The notes beneath the pieces are model-generated. The model did no database searches. It saw only the letters and a list, made by a program, of their open reading frames with translations, and was not told the DNA's origin. Shown piece by piece: positions 29,400 to 42,537 of a DNA stretch of 64,000 nucleotides (its first letter is position 1; every line of letters begins with the position of its first letter). Source of the DNA: Citreimonas salinaria (GTDB taxonomy: Bacteria > Pseudomonadota > Alphaproteobacteria > Rhodobacterales > Rhodobacteraceae); the NCBI RefSeq assembly GCF_900107235.1, contig NZ_FNPF01000002.1:248001-312000 (forward strand). The letters are read 5' to 3'. The position numbers were made by a program, and so were the translations under genes.

Positions 29400-32300
29400 A
29401 TGAGCAAACCGCAGATTTCGCTGAACGACCGGTTCGACCTGAGCAAGGACACGGTCCTGCTGAACGGCACGCAGGCGCTGGTGCGCCTCATGCTGATGCA
29501 GAAGGCGCGCGACGTGGCCGCAAGCCTCGACACCGCGGGCTACGTCACCGGGTACCGCGGCTCGCCCCTTGGCGCAGTCGACCTGCAGATGACCCGCGCG
29601 AAGAAGCACCTCGAGGCCGCCGACGTCCTGTTCCGCGAGGGGCTGAACGAGGATCTCGCCGCCACTGCGCTCTGGGGCAGCCAGCAGGCCGAGCTGCGCG
29701 GCGAGGGCAAGCACGATGGCGTCTTCGGCCTGTGGTACGGCAAGGGCCCGGGCGTCGACCGGTCGGGCGACGTCTTCAAGCATGCCAACATGGCCGGTTC
29801 GTCGAAACACGGCGGCGTGCTGGTGGCGATGGGTGACGACCACACCGGCGAAAGCTCGACCGTGCTGCACCAATCCGAGTGGGCGCTGATCGACGCTTAC
29901 ATGCCGATCGTATCGCCCGCCGGCGTGCAGGAGATCCTGGATTACGGCGTGTATGGATACGCATTGTCCCGGTTCTCGGGGCTGTGGGTCGGTCTCAAGA
30001 CCATGAAGGACACGATCGAGGCGACGGCCGTGGTCGACGGCCGCCCCGACCGAATGCAGATCGTGACGCCCGACTTCGACATGCCGCAGGGCGGGCTGAA
30101 CATCCGCCTGGGCGACACGCCCCACGCGCAAGAGGCGCGGATGATCGACTACAAGCGCTACGCGGCCGAGGCGTTCAGCCGCGCCAACGGCATGGACAAG
30201 CGCATGCACGGCAAGCCGGGTGCCAAGATCGGCTTCGTCTCGGCCGGCAAGAACTGGCTGGACCTGGTCCACGCCATGTCGCTGCTGGGTCTCGACGACG
30301 AAGCGTGCGAGCGGCTGGGCATCACCACCTACAAGGTCGGCCAGACCTTCCCGCTGGACATGCAGGGCTTCCACGACTGGGCCGAGGGGCTCGACCTGAT
30401 CGTGGTGGTCGAGGAAAAGCGCAAGCTGATCGAGATCCAGATCAAGGAGGCGCTGTTCGACGACAACCGCTACCGCGTCTACGGTTGGTACAAGGGCGGC
30501 GCCGGCGGCATGCACCGCGAGGAATTGTTCCCCACGCGCGGTGCGCTCGACCCGGTCTGGATCGCGCGCAAGCTAGGCGACATCCTGATCGAGGAGGGCC
30601 GCGGCACCGACCGCGTCAAGGCCGGCCTGCAGGCGATCGACGACGCGCAGAAGGCCGACAATTCCGAGGAACTGGCCGCCCGGCTGCCGTACTTCTGCTC
30701 GGGCTGCCCGCACAACACCTCGACCAAGGTGCCCGACGGCTCGCGCGCCTATGCCGGCATCGGTTGCCACTACATGGTACAATGGATGGACCGCGAGACG
30801 ACCGGCTTCACCCATATGGGCGGCGAGGGCGTCAACTGGGTCGGCGAGGCGCCGTTCTCGAAGCGCGACCACGTGTTCCAGAACCTGGGCGACGGGACAT
30901 ACAATCACTCGGGCTCGCTGGCGATCCGCGCGGCACTCGCCCAGAACACCAACATCACCTACAAGATCCTCTACAACGACGCCGTCGCCATGACCGGCGG
31001 CCAGCCGAACGAAGGCGGGCTCACCCCGCAGCGCATCGTGGCCGAGCTGCGCGCCATGGGCGTCGAGACCGTCTTCGTCGTGCACGACGAGAAAGAGCCG
31101 GTCGAACGCGCCGATTACCCGCGCGAGGTCGAGATCCTCGAACGCTCGGAGATGGAGTCCGTGCAGAAGCGCTGCACCCAGATCGAGGGCGTGTCGGCCA
31201 TCGTCTACATCCAGACCTGCGCCGCCGAGAAGCGCCGCCGCCGCAAGCGCAAGCAGTTCCCCGATCCCGACAAGCGCGTGTTCATCAACACCGACGTCTG
31301 CGAAGGGTGCGGCGATTGCGGCGTACAATCGAATTGTGTCTCGATCGTTCCGGTCGAGACCGAGCTTGGTCGCAAACGCGCCATCGACCAGTCGAGCTGC
31401 AACAAGGACTATTCCTGCCTCAAGGGCTTCTGCCCCTCGTTCCTGACACTCGAGGGCGCGAAACCCAAGAAGTCCGCCACCACCGATGTCACCCTGCCCG
31501 ACATGCCGCTGCCCACGCTGCCGGCGATACAATCGACCTGGAACATGATCGTCACCGGCGTCGGCGGCACCGGCGTCGTGACCATCGGCGCCGTGCTGGC
31601 GCAGGCTGCGCAGATCGACGGCAAGGGCGCCGCGATGATGGAGATGGCCGGCCTCGCCCAGAAGGGCGGCGCGGTGCACATCCACCTGCGCCTGGCAAAT
31701 CAACCCTCGGACATCAGCGCCGTGCGCGTCGCCACCGGCGAGGGCGACGCGCTGATCGGCGGTGACCTCGTGGTCAGCGCCGGCGCGAAGACGCTGGGCC
31801 TGATGCGTCCCGGCACCGGCGGCGCGGTGGTCAACAGCCACGAGATCATCACCGGCGACTTCACCCGCGACACGGAATTCACCATTCCCACCGACCGCCT
31901 GAAGCTGTCGATCGAGGCGAAGGTCAGGGACCGCCTGACGCTGTTCGACGCCTCGGATCTCGCCCGCGCCACGCTGGGCGACTCGATCTTCTCGAACATG
32001 ATGATCCTCGGCGCGGCCTGGCAGCGCGGCCTCGTCCCGCTGACCTACGACGCCATCGCCGAGGCGATCCGCCTCAACGGCGCCGCGGTCGAGGGCAACC
32101 TGCGCGCCTTCGAACTGGGCCGCTGGGCGGCTTTGTGCCCCGAGGACGCCGCTCGCGTATTGACGCCGAACGTGGTCGAGAAGCCCAAGACCACCGAGGA
32201 GCGCATCGCCTTCCGCGCCGACCACCTGACGAAATACCAGGGCCGTCGCCTCGCGAAACGCTACCGCGCGATGGTCGACGGCATCGACGATCCGGCCCTG

Positions 32301-32816
32301 CGCGAGGCGGTCGCCAAGGGCTATCACAAGCTCCTGGCCTACAAGGACGAATACGAGGTTGCGCGCCTGCATCTCGACAGCCGTGAGAAGGCGCGCGCCC
32401 AGTTCGACGGCGACTTCAGAATGACCTTCCACCTCGCCCCGCCGGTCATGTCGAAGACGGGCTCGGACGGCCGGCCGGTCAAGAAGACCTTCGGCCCGCG
32501 CATGCTGACCGCCTTCCGGTTGCTCGCGCCGATGAAGGTGCTGCGCGGCACGCCGCTCGACCCGTTCGGCCGCAGCGCCGAGCGCCGGATGGAGCGTGCC
32601 CTGATCGCGCAGTACGAAGCCGACATGGCCGAATGGCTGCCCAAGGCCCGCCCCGAGACCCGCGACGCGCTGATCGCGCTAACCGAACTGCCGCTGTCGA
32701 TCCGCGGCTTCGGGCCCGTCAAGGAAAAGAACGCCGCCCAGGCCGAGAAGCGCCGCGAGGAGATCCTCGCCGTGCTGCGGCAGGGCGGGGCGGGCATGGC
32801 CAAGGCCGCCGAGTGA
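29400..32816 (+). CDS. Indolepyruvate ferredoxin oxidoreductase, fused IorAB type
   Basis: 1138 residues. N-terminal thiamine-diphosphate enzyme half (GYRGSPLGAVD near 50). A cysteine-rich region (CEGCGDCG, NCVS, CNKDYSCLKGFC) binds Fe-S clusters at about 640-690. A C-terminal gamma-type domain starts at MIVTGVGGTGVVT. Oxidatively decarboxylates aryl-pyruvates from aromatic amino-acid breakdown to aryl-acetyl-CoA, with ferredoxin or another acceptor. The start ATG has GGGAG upstream; an open frame further upstream is only promoter region. Confidence 0.92.
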   Translation: MSKPQISLNDRFDLSKDTVLLNGTQALVRLMLMQKARDVAASLDTAGYVTGYRGSPLGAVDLQMTRAKKHLEAADVLFREGLNEDLAATALWGSQQAELRGEGKHDGVFGLWYGKGPGVDRSGDVFKHANMAGSSKHGGVLVAMGDDHTGESSTVLHQSEWALIDAYMPIVSPAGVQEILDYGVYGYALSRFSGLWVGLKTMKDTIEATAVVDGRPDRMQIVTPDFDMPQGGLNIRLGDTPHAQEARMIDYKRYAAEAFSRANGMDKRMHGKPGAKIGFVSAGKNWLDLVHAMSLLGLDDEACERLGITTYKVGQTFPLDMQGFHDWAEGLDLIVVVEEKRKLIEIQIKEALFDDNRYRVYGWYKGGAGGMHREELFPTRGALDPVWIARKLGDILIEEGRGTDRVKAGLQAIDDAQKADNSEELAARLPYFCSGCPHNTSTKVPDGSRAYAGIGCHYMVQWMDRETTGFTHMGGEGVNWVGEAPFSKRDHVFQNLGDGTYNHSGSLAIRAALAQNTNITYKILYNDAVAMTGGQPNEGGLTPQRIVAELRAMGVETVFVVHDEKEPVERADYPREVEILERSEMESVQKRCTQIEGVSAIVYIQTCAAEKRRRRKRKQFPDPDKRVFINTDVCEGCGDCGVQSNCVSIVPVETELGRKRAIDQSSCNKDYSCLKGFCPSFLTLEGAKPKKSATTDVTLPDMPLPTLPAIQSTWNMIVTGVGGTGVVTIGAVLAQAAQIDGKGAAMMEMAGLAQKGGAVHIHLRLANQPSDISAVRVATGEGDALIGGDLVVSAGAKTLGLMRPGTGGAVVNSHEIITGDFTRDTEFTIPTDRLKLSIEAKVRDRLTLFDASDLARATLGDSIFSNMMILGAAWQRGLVPLTYDAIAEAIRLNGAAVEGNLRAFELGRWAALCPEDAARVLTPNVVEKPKTTEERIAFRADHLTKYQGRRLAKRYRAMVDGIDDPALREAVAKGYHKLLAYKDEYEVARLHLDSREKARAQFDGDFRMTFHLAPPVMSKTGSDGRPVKKTFGPRMLTAFRLLAPMKVLRGTPLDPFGRSAERRMERALIAQYEADMAEWLPKARPETRDALIALTELPLSIRGFGPVKEKNAAQAEKRREEILAVLRQGGAGMAKAAE

Positions 32817-32918
32817 CGCGCGACCGATACGCGAGGCGATGGATTTTCCCCGCGAAACCGCCTATGCGCTGAACCCGGCGCCGCGACATGCGGCGCCGGT
32901 CAGCGCGCGAGGGATACA

Positions 32919-33731
32919 ATGGCGGTAGGCGTATTCGATTCGGGGCTGGGCGGCCTGACCGTGCTGGACGCGGTGGCGCGCCGCCTGCCGGACGTGCCCT
33001 TCGTCTACTTCGCCGACAGCCGGAACGCGCCCTACGGCGTGCGCGAGGCCGACGATATCCACACCCTGACCGTGGCCGCCACCGAGCGTCTGTTCGCCGC
33101 CGGCTGCGACCTGGTGATTCTGGCCTGCAACACCGCCAGCGCCGCCGCCCTGCGCCGGATGCAGGAGACCTGGGTGCCGCGCGACAAGCGCGTGCTGGGC
33201 GTCTTCGTGCCGCTGATCGAGGCGCTGACCGAACGGCAATGGGGCGACAATTCCCCCCCGCGCGAGGTCGCCGTGAAGCACGTGGCGCTGTTCGCCACGC
33301 CCGCCACCGTGCGCAGCCGCGCCTTTCAGCGGGAACTGGCCTTTCGCGCCATCGGCGTCGACGTCGAGGCGCAGGCCTGCGGCGGCCTCGTTGACGCGAT
33401 AGAGGAGGGCGACATGATCCTGGCCGAGGCGCTGGTGCGCTCCCACGTGGATGCGCTCAAGCGCAAGATGCCCCAGCCCCAGGCCGCGATCCTGGGCTGC
33501 ACGCATTACCCGCTGATGCAGGAGGTCTTCCAGGACGCTCTGGGGCCCGACGTCTCGGTCTACAGCCAGGCCGATCTGGTGGCCGAATCGCTGGCCGACT
33601 ACCTGTCGCGCCACCCCGGCATGCTGGGGCAGGGGCGCGAATCCGGCTTCCTGACCACCGGCAATCCGCTCAAGGTGTCGCAGCACGCCACGCGGTTCCT
33701 GCGACGAAGGATCGACTTCGCCGCCGCCTGA
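32919..33731 (+). CDS. murI: Glutamate racemase
   Basis: 270 residues. Supplies D-glutamate for peptidoglycan. N-terminal [11 protein letters not shown]; the two catalytic cysteines are in ACNTAS and GCTHYP. Sits alone on the plus strand before argC (36-bp gap), downstream of the oxidoreductase. Confidence 0.94.
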   Translation: MAVGVFDSGLGGLTVLDAVARRLPDVPFVYFADSRNAPYGVREADDIHTLTVAATERLFAAGCDLVILACNTASAAALRRMQETWVPRDKRVLGVFVPLIEALTERQWGDNSPPREVAVKHVALFATPATVRSRAFQRELAFRAIGVDVEAQACGGLVDAIEEGDMILAEALVRSHVDALKRKMPQPQAAILGCTHYPLMQEVFQDALGPDVSVYSQADLVAESLADYLSRHPGMLGQGRESGFLTTGNPLKVSQHATRFLRRRIDFAAA

Positions 33732-33767
33732 TACAACCGCGACACACCGCCGAAAGACGGAGAGACA

Positions 33768-34796
33768 ATGACCCATACAATCGCCATCATCGGCGCCTCG
33801 GGCTATACGGGTGCCGAGCTGATCCGCCTGATCGCCACGCATCCCGACATGCGCATCGCGGCGCTCGCCGCCAATTCCAAGGCGGGGCAGCCGCTTGGGG
33901 CGGTCTTTCCGCACCTGCGCCATCTCGACCTGCCCGACCTCGTGACCTGGGAAGAGATAGACTTTTCCGGCATCGACCTGTGCTTCTGCGCCCTGCCGCA
34001 CAAGACCAGCCAGGAAGTCATCGCGAAGCTGCCCAAGGGCCTGAAGATCGTCGACCTGTCGGCCGATTTCCGGCTGCGCGACCCCGAGGCATACAGGAAA
34101 TGGTACGGCAACGACCACGCCGCCCCCGACCTGCAGGCCGAGGCCGTCTACGGCCTGACCGAGTTCTACCGCGACGAGATCACCGCCGCGCGGCTGGTCG
34201 CCGGCACCGGCTGCAATGCCGCGACGGGACAGTACATATTGCGCCCGCTGATCGCGGCCGGTGTGGTCGACCTCGACGACATCATCCTCGACCTCGCCTG
34301 CGGCGTGTCGGGCGCGGGCCGCAGCCTAAAGGAAAACCTGCTGCATGCCGAGTTGTCCGAGGGCACCAACGCCTATTCGGTCGGCGGCGCGCACCGCCAT
34401 CTGGGCGAGTTCGACCAGGAGTTCAGCGCGCTCGCGGGCCGCGACGTGCGCATCCGGTTCACCCCGCACCTCGCCCCGTTCAACCGCGGCATCCTTGCCA
34501 CCGCCTACCTGAAGGGCGAGGCCGAGGCCGTGCGCTACGCGCTGGCCACCGCCTACGCGGACGAGCCGTTCATCACCGTCCTGCCGATGGGCGAGACTCC
34601 GTCCACGCATCACGTGCGCGGCTCGAACTTCTGCCATATCGGGGTGGTGGCCGACCGGATTTCGGGGAAGTGCAACGTGCTCGCCGCGCTCGACAACCTG
34701 TGCAAGGGCTCGTCGGGGCAGGCGGTTCAGAACGCCAACCTGATGCTCGGCTGCGACGAGACGGCCGGCCTGATGCTGGCGCCCTGCTTCCCCTGA
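33768..34796 (+). CDS. argC: N-acetyl-gamma-glutamyl-phosphate reductase
   Basis: 342 residues. Third step of arginine synthesis, NADPH-dependent. Rossmann motif [13 protein letters not shown] at the N-terminus, catalytic Cys in AGTGCNAATG, and the [14 protein letters not shown]-terminal segment. A strong GC-rich hairpin and the 68-bp element follow. Confidence 0.95.
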   Translation: MTHTIAIIGASGYTGAELIRLIATHPDMRIAALAANSKAGQPLGAVFPHLRHLDLPDLVTWEEIDFSGIDLCFCALPHKTSQEVIAKLPKGLKIVDLSADFRLRDPEAYRKWYGNDHAAPDLQAEAVYGLTEFYRDEITAARLVAGTGCNAATGQYILRPLIAAGVVDLDDIILDLACGVSGAGRSLKENLLHAELSEGTNAYSVGGAHRHLGEFDQEFSALAGRDVRIRFTPHLAPFNRGILATAYLKGEAEAVRYALATAYADEPFITVLPMGETPSTHHVRGSNFCHIGVVADRISGKCNVLAALDNLCKGSSGQAVQNANLMLGCDETAGLMLAPCFP

Positions 34797-34802
34797 CGCG
34801 CG

Positions 34803-34836
34803 GCCCGCGGCCGGTCGCGGGCGGCCGGCCGCGGGC
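34803..34836. terminator. GC-rich hairpin after argC
   Basis: GCCCGCGGCCGG pairs perfectly with CCGGCCGCGGGC across a 10-base loop, 7 bp after the argC stop. No T-run follows, so it may act as a transcript end only with help or protect the mRNA 3' end. Confidence 0.5.
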
Positions 34837-34860
34837 ACCAAAACAGGGCCAAAAATTGCC

Positions 34861-34928
34861 GAAAGGTTAATCCGTCCCTGCAAGTCATTGATTTTTCTGA
34901 GGCGCCCTCGTGTCCCACCGTGGGACAC
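34861..34928 (+). repeat. 68-bp intergenic element, copy 1
   Basis: Blocks in order: GAAAGGTTAA, CTGCAAG, TTG, GGCGCC, and the perfect 19-bp palindrome GTGTCCCACCGTGGGACAC (34910-34928). A second copy lies at 63077-63144 on the other strand with identical length and spacing; 52 of 68 bases match by hand alignment. It lies 118-185 bp upstream of ccmE. GGTTAA is the complement of a CtrA-type half-site (TTAACC). Confidence 0.75.
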
Positions 34929-35045
34929 CTGCGCTGGCGGGAAAGGCCGCCGGAAGGGAGCGGCAAATTGACCGCCGGGGCGGGCAGGGCTTCCGGTCGC
35001 GGCCCCAGCCCTTATATTCGTCTCAGAACGATCCCGGAGAAGCCC

Positions 35046-35501
35046 ATGGCCCTCACATCCCTCAAGAAGAAGCGCCGGATCCAGATCGTGGCGCTGGCCG
35101 CCGTGGCCCTGATGGGCTCGACCGCCCTGATCGGCTACGCCATGCAGGACGGGATCAATTTCTTCCGCTCGCCCAGCCAGGTGATGGCCGAGCCGCCCAC
35201 CGCGGCCGAAACCTTCCGCATCGGCGGCCTGGTCGAGGAAGGCAGCTTGGTCCGCGGCGACGGCGAAAGGATCCGCTTCAACGTCACCGATGGCGGCGCC
35301 TCGGTCCCGGTGGTCTTCTCGGGCGTGCTACCCGACCTCTTCGCCGAGAACCAGGGCATGGTCGGCACCGGCCGCTACGTGGACGGAGTCTTCGAGGCGT
35401 CCGAGATTCTCGCCCGCCACGACGAGACCTACATGCCCAAGGAAGTGGTCGACGCCCTCAAGGAGCAGGGCGTCTATCAGGAACCCGCGCCCGGCAGCTA
35501 G
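35046..35501 (+). CDS. ccmE: Cytochrome c maturation protein CcmE
   Basis: 151 residues. Haem chaperone that carries haem to apocytochrome c on the periplasmic side. A lysine-rich N-terminus (KKKRR), one membrane anchor (about 14-30), an OB-fold, and the covalent haem histidine with its tyrosine in ARHDETYMP. Other ccm genes are not nearby; the next gene, mnmA, is convergent. A -10-like TATATT lies near 35014. Confidence 0.94.
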   Translation: MALTSLKKKRRIQIVALAAVALMGSTALIGYAMQDGINFFRSPSQVMAEPPTAAETFRIGGLVEEGSLVRGDGERIRFNVTDGGASVPVVFSGVLPDLFAENQGMVGTGRYVDGVFEASEILARHDETYMPKEVVDALKEQGVYQEPAPGS

Positions 35502-35516
35502 GCCGCGACGGCCGGA

Positions 35517-36665
35517 TCAGGCGCCGCGCCAGATCCAGCCGCCGCCGAAGATGCGCGTGCCCTCGGGGTCGTAGAACACGCAGGCTTGACCCGCGCTCAC
35601 GCCTTCCTCGGGGGTCAGCAGCTCCACCTCCGCCTCGGTGTCCGAGATCGGCCGCAGCACCGCCTCGCGCGGGGGGCGGGTCGAGCGGACCTTGACCGAC
35701 AGCGGCCATTCTTTTCGCGACGTGAAGGACTCATCGCCCAGCCAGTTGATTTCGCGCACCGGAATGGTCCGCGTCGCCAGCATCGACTTCGGGCCAACCA
35801 CGACGCGGCGGTTCTCGACGTCCAGCTTCACCACGTAGAGCGGGTCGGACAGCCCGCCGATCCCCAGACCCCGGCGCTGGCCGATCGTGTAGTGGATCAC
35901 GCCGCGATGCTGGCCAAGGACGCGACCTGCCGGATCGACGATCTCGCCCGGCTCGGCCGCGCCCGGGCGCAGCTTCTCGATCACGCTGGCGTAGTCCCCG
36001 TTGGGCACGAAGCAGATGTCCTGGCTGTCGGGCTTGTCCGCCACGCTCAGCCCGTAGCGCGCGGCCAGGCGGCGCGTGTCGTCCTTCGACGGCAGGTGGC
36101 CCAGCGGGAAGCGCAGGAAATCCAGCTGCTCTTGCGTCGTTGAGAACAGGAAATAGCTCTGGTCGCGGTTTGCATCCGCTGCGCGGTGCAGTTCGGCCCC
36201 CGCGGCACCGGTCTTGCGCTGGATGTAATGGCCCGTCGCCATGCAATCCGCATCGAGATCGCGCGCGGTCTGCAGCAGGTCCTTGAACTTCACCCGCTCG
36301 TTGCAGCGGATGCAGGGCACCGGGGTCGCGCCGCCCAGATAGCTGTCGGCGAATTCGTCGATCACCGCCTCGCGGAAGATGTTCTCGTAGTCCAGAACGT
36401 AATGGGGGAAACCCATCTCGTCCGCCACGCGTCGCGCGTCGTGAATGTCGAGGCCCGCGCAGCAAGCGCCTTTCTTGGCCAGCGCCGCGCCGTGATCGTA
36501 CAGTTGCAGCGTGACGCCGACGACGTCATATCCTTCTTCCTTCAGCATGGCGGCCACGACGGAACTGTCGACGCCGCCGGACATGGCGACGACCACGCGG
36601 GTTTCGGAAGGCGCTTTGGGCAGGCCAAGCGAATTGAGCGGGCTTGCGTCGAGGGGCATGGGCAT
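35517..36665 (-). CDS. mnmA: tRNA 2-thiouridylase MnmA
   Basis: 382 residues. Puts sulfur at U34 of Lys, Glu and Gln tRNAs. ATP-pyrophosphatase loop [11 protein letters not shown] near residue 28; catalytic cysteines in [10 protein letters not shown] and [15 protein letters not shown] ribosome-binding site and a good promoter lie just upstream. Divergent from sciP, convergent with ccmE. Confidence 0.95.
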   Translation of the reverse strand: MPMPLDASPLNSLGLPKAPSETRVVVAMSGGVDSSVVAAMLKEEGYDVVGVTLQLYDHGAALAKKGACCAGLDIHDARRVADEMGFPHYVLDYENIFREAVIDEFADSYLGGATPVPCIRCNERVKFKDLLQTARDLDADCMATGHYIQRKTGAAGAELHRAADANRDQSYFLFSTTQEQLDFLRFPLGHLPSKDDTRRLAARYGLSVADKPDSQDICFVPNGDYASVIEKLRPGAAEPGEIVDPAGRVLGQHRGVIHYTIGQRRGLGIGGLSDPLYVVKLDVENRRVVVGPKSMLATRTIPVREINWLGDESFTSRKEWPLSVKVRSTRPPREAVLRPISDTEAEVELLTPEEGVSAGQACVFYDPEGTRIFGGGWIWRGA

Positions 36666-36683
36666 TCTCCGGAAGTTGCCGGG

Positions 36684-36711
36684 AATATAAGAAAATCCAA
36701 AGCTTTCTCAA
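36684..36711 (-). promoter_or_regulatory. Likely sigma-70-type promoter of mnmA
   Basis: On the minus strand, TTGAGA (36711-36706), a 16-bp spacer, and TATATT (36689-36684), about 20 bp before the mnmA start. Confidence 0.5.
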
Positions 36712-36753
36712 GGTGCGGGTTCAGGCACCGTTAAGTGCGTTGTGAAATCAAGG

Positions 36754-36778
36754 ACCCCGGCAACGGAGCGGGGTTTTT
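36754..36778 (+). promoter_or_regulatory. Terminator-like hairpin abutting sciP start
   Basis: ACCCCG (36754-36759) pairs with CGGGGT (36769-36774) around a nine-base loop, then TTTT leads directly into the sciP start (GTG at 36779, ATG at 36782). The G-run in the right arm is the only Shine-Dalgarno candidate, so folding would hide it. Upstream, GGTGC and GCACC (36711-36728) could form another small hairpin. It could be an attenuator or a ribosome-access switch, or the 3' end of a short plus-strand RNA. Confidence 0.5.
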
Positions 36779-36781
36779 GTG

Positions 36782-37060
36782 ATGTTTCTCAAGAAGGTCG
36801 ATGGTCCTCGTGCGGTCAAGCTGCCCGACGGAACCTTCATGACTCGCGCCGATCTTCCGGCCGCCGACACGAAACGCTGGGTCGCCTCGCGCAAGGCAAC
36901 GGTCGTGAAGGCCGTGCAATACGGGCTTCTGTCGGTCGAACAGGCGATGGAGCGATATGCGCTGAGCGAGGAGGAACTGTCGCACTGGCTTCGGGCCGCG
37001 ATTCAGCACGGGGAAGAGGCGCTAAAAACCACGCGGACGCAGAAATTCCGTCAACCATAG
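36782..37060 (+). CDS. sciP: CtrA inhibitor SciP (DUF1153)
   Basis: 92 residues. Small helix-turn-helix protein that in Caulobacter binds CtrA and blocks its transcriptional activation. N-terminal LKKVDGPRAVKLPDG and the VASRKATVVKAVQYGLLSV segment are typical. It lies directly upstream of ctrA, the usual alphaproteobacterial order. Start: the ATG at 36782 (the GTG at 36779 would add one residue); both follow a terminator-like hairpin with no free ribosome-binding site. Confidence 0.92.
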   Translation: MFLKKVDGPRAVKLPDGTFMTRADLPAADTKRWVASRKATVVKAVQYGLLSVEQAMERYALSEEELSHWLRAAIQHGEEALKTTRTQKFRQP

Positions 37061-37098
37061 GTTGGAATTGCGGCAGTGAGAGTTAGGGTAAGGTGGTG

Positions 37099-37140
37099 TT
37101 AACTATTTTCCGACAGGTTCGTCGCAGCTCGTAAGTTAAT
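37099..37140. promoter_or_regulatory. ctrA upstream region with CtrA-like half-sites
   Basis: TTAAC at 37099-37103 and TTAAT at 37136-37140, just upstream of the ctrA start. The full TTAA-N7-TTAA site is not present. Autoregulation by CtrA is known in relatives and is possible here, but the match is weak. Confidence 0.3.
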
Positions 37141-37155
37141 GACTGGAGACAGCCC

Positions 37156-37869
37156 ATGCGCATCCTGTTGGTCGAGGATGATCCCACGACGGCGAAAAGC
37201 ATCGAACTGATGCTTGGCCACGCCAACCTGAACGTCTACACGACCGACCTCGGAGAAGAGGGCGTCGATCTCGCCAAGTTGTACGATTACGACCTGATCC
37301 TGCTGGACCTCAACCTGCCGGACCTCAACGGATACGAGGTGTTGCGCCAGCTGCGCGTCGCGCGGATCGAGACGCCGATCCTGATCCTTTCGGGCGAGGA
37401 CGAGACCGAAAGCAAGATCAAGGGCTTCGGGTTCGGCGCCGACGATTACCTGACCAAACCCTTCCACCGGGACGAGCTGATCGCGCGCATCCATGCGATC
37501 ATCCGGCGTTCGAAGGGGCATTCCCAGTCGATTATCCGGACCGGCAAGGTCGCGGTGAATCTGGACGCCAAGACCGTCGAGGTCAGCGGCAAGGCCGTGC
37601 ACCTGACTGGCAAGGAATACCAGATGCTCGAGCTTCTGAGTCTGCGCAAGGGGACGACCCTGACCAAGGAGATGTTCCTCAATCATCTCTACGGCGGCAT
37701 GGACGAGCCCGAGTTGAAGATCATCGACGTCTTCATCTGCAAGTTGCGCAAGAAGCTGTCCGAGGCGACCGGCGACAGCAACTACATCGAGACCGTCTGG
37801 GGCCGCGGCTACGTCCTGCGTGACCCTGAGCCCGCGGACGATCCCGCGCGTCTGGCCGCCAACGGCTGA
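37156..37869 (+). CDS. ctrA: Cell-cycle response regulator CtrA
   Basis: 237 residues. OmpR-type response regulator. Receiver: acidic pocket EDD at 8-10, phospho-Asp in [10 protein letters not shown] near residue 51, conserved Lys in YLTKPF. The C-terminal winged helix ends with [13 protein letters not shown]. The sequence is closely CtrA-like. In Rhodobacterales CtrA controls motility, gene transfer agents and competence more than viability. Preceded by sciP. Confidence 0.97.
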   Translation: MRILLVEDDPTTAKSIELMLGHANLNVYTTDLGEEGVDLAKLYDYDLILLDLNLPDLNGYEVLRQLRVARIETPILILSGEDETESKIKGFGFGADDYLTKPFHRDELIARIHAIIRRSKGHSQSIIRTGKVAVNLDAKTVEVSGKAVHLTGKEYQMLELLSLRKGTTLTKEMFLNHLYGGMDEPELKIIDVFICKLRKKLSEATGDSNYIETVWGRGYVLRDPEPADDPARLAANG

Positions 37870-37918
37870 TCTCGGCGCTGGATTTCCGAAGGGGCGGGAC
37901 CTATCACTCGGTCGATGA

Positions 37919-42138
<4,220 letters not shown>

Positions 42139-42178
42139 CCACGGCGCGCCGCCCTTTCCGCATAGTCACGTTCCTGGG

Positions 42179-42216
42179 GAGAACATGATATGTTCTCAAG
42201 TGTTCTCATAAAGTTC
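42179..42216. promoter_or_regulatory. LexA-type operator cluster
   Basis: GAGAAC (42179-42184) and GTTCTC (42192-42197) form a 19-bp inverted repeat. GTTC (42202-42205), seven bases, then GTTC (42213-42216) is an exact match to the alphaproteobacterial LexA box GTTC-N7-GTTC. All lie within 92 bp of the start of the 40-residue gene and after the recG stop. Confidence 0.7.
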
Positions 42217-42270
42217 TTTACAGACGGTGAACAAAGTGAAACAAATGAGAAACTGAAAGGGAGGTTCGCC

Positions 42271-42393
42271 ATGTATCACACCATCAAGTCCGCGCTGGTC
42301 CGTCGCGATACCGGATTCTGGAATGACGTGGCGGGCGGCCTTTCGCTCGCGCTCCTCTTCTATGGTGCGCTGCACATTCCCGTTATTCTCTGA
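42271..42393 (+). CDS. 40-residue single-pass membrane micro-protein, probably SOS-regulated
   Basis: A strong ribosome-binding site (AAAGGGAGG) precedes the ATG. Residues 1-19 are polar and basic (K6, R11, R12), and residues 20-40 are hydrophobic (AGGLSLALLFYG and on to the C-terminus). That predicts one membrane helix with the N-terminus inside. LexA-type boxes lie 54-92 bp upstream and a strong terminator closes the unit at 42533. By arrangement it resembles SidA of Caulobacter, an SOS-induced 29-residue division inhibitor, but I see no clear sequence match and this is an analogy. I do not recognise a family. Confidence 0.65.
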   Translation: MYHTIKSALVRRDTGFWNDVAGGLSLALLFYGALHIPVIL

Positions 42394-42500
42394 GTTTGCC
42401 TGCGTGTCGCACCGTTCGCACATCCTGTCCCGATGCGCGTTCCTTCGGTTCGTCCAGTCTGCCTGACGTCGAATTGCCGTCTTCTGCGACACGTCCCTGA

Positions 42501-42533
42501 CGCCGCTTCCTGTCCCGGAGGCGGCGTTTTTTT
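42501..42533 (+). terminator. Rho-independent terminator
   Basis: CGCCGCTTCC pairs with GGAGGCGGCG (one G-U) around TGTCCC, followed by seven T. It ends the micro-protein transcript 108 bp after the stop codon. The 107 bp in between hold no ORF and may be 3' untranslated RNA. Confidence 0.9.
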
Positions 42534-42537
42534 GCCT

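Noticed and set aside
34910-34928. Resemblance of the 19-bp palindrome to a ParB parS site
   Set aside because: It shares the TGT...CAC/GTG...ACA outline, but the core is CCC/GGG and the length is odd (17-19 bp), not the 16-bp TGTTTCACGTGAAACA.
36711-36728. GGTGC-GGGTTCAG-GCACC, resembling a tRNA T-arm
   Set aside because: No acceptor, D or anticodon arms can be built around it. I found no tRNA gene in the window.
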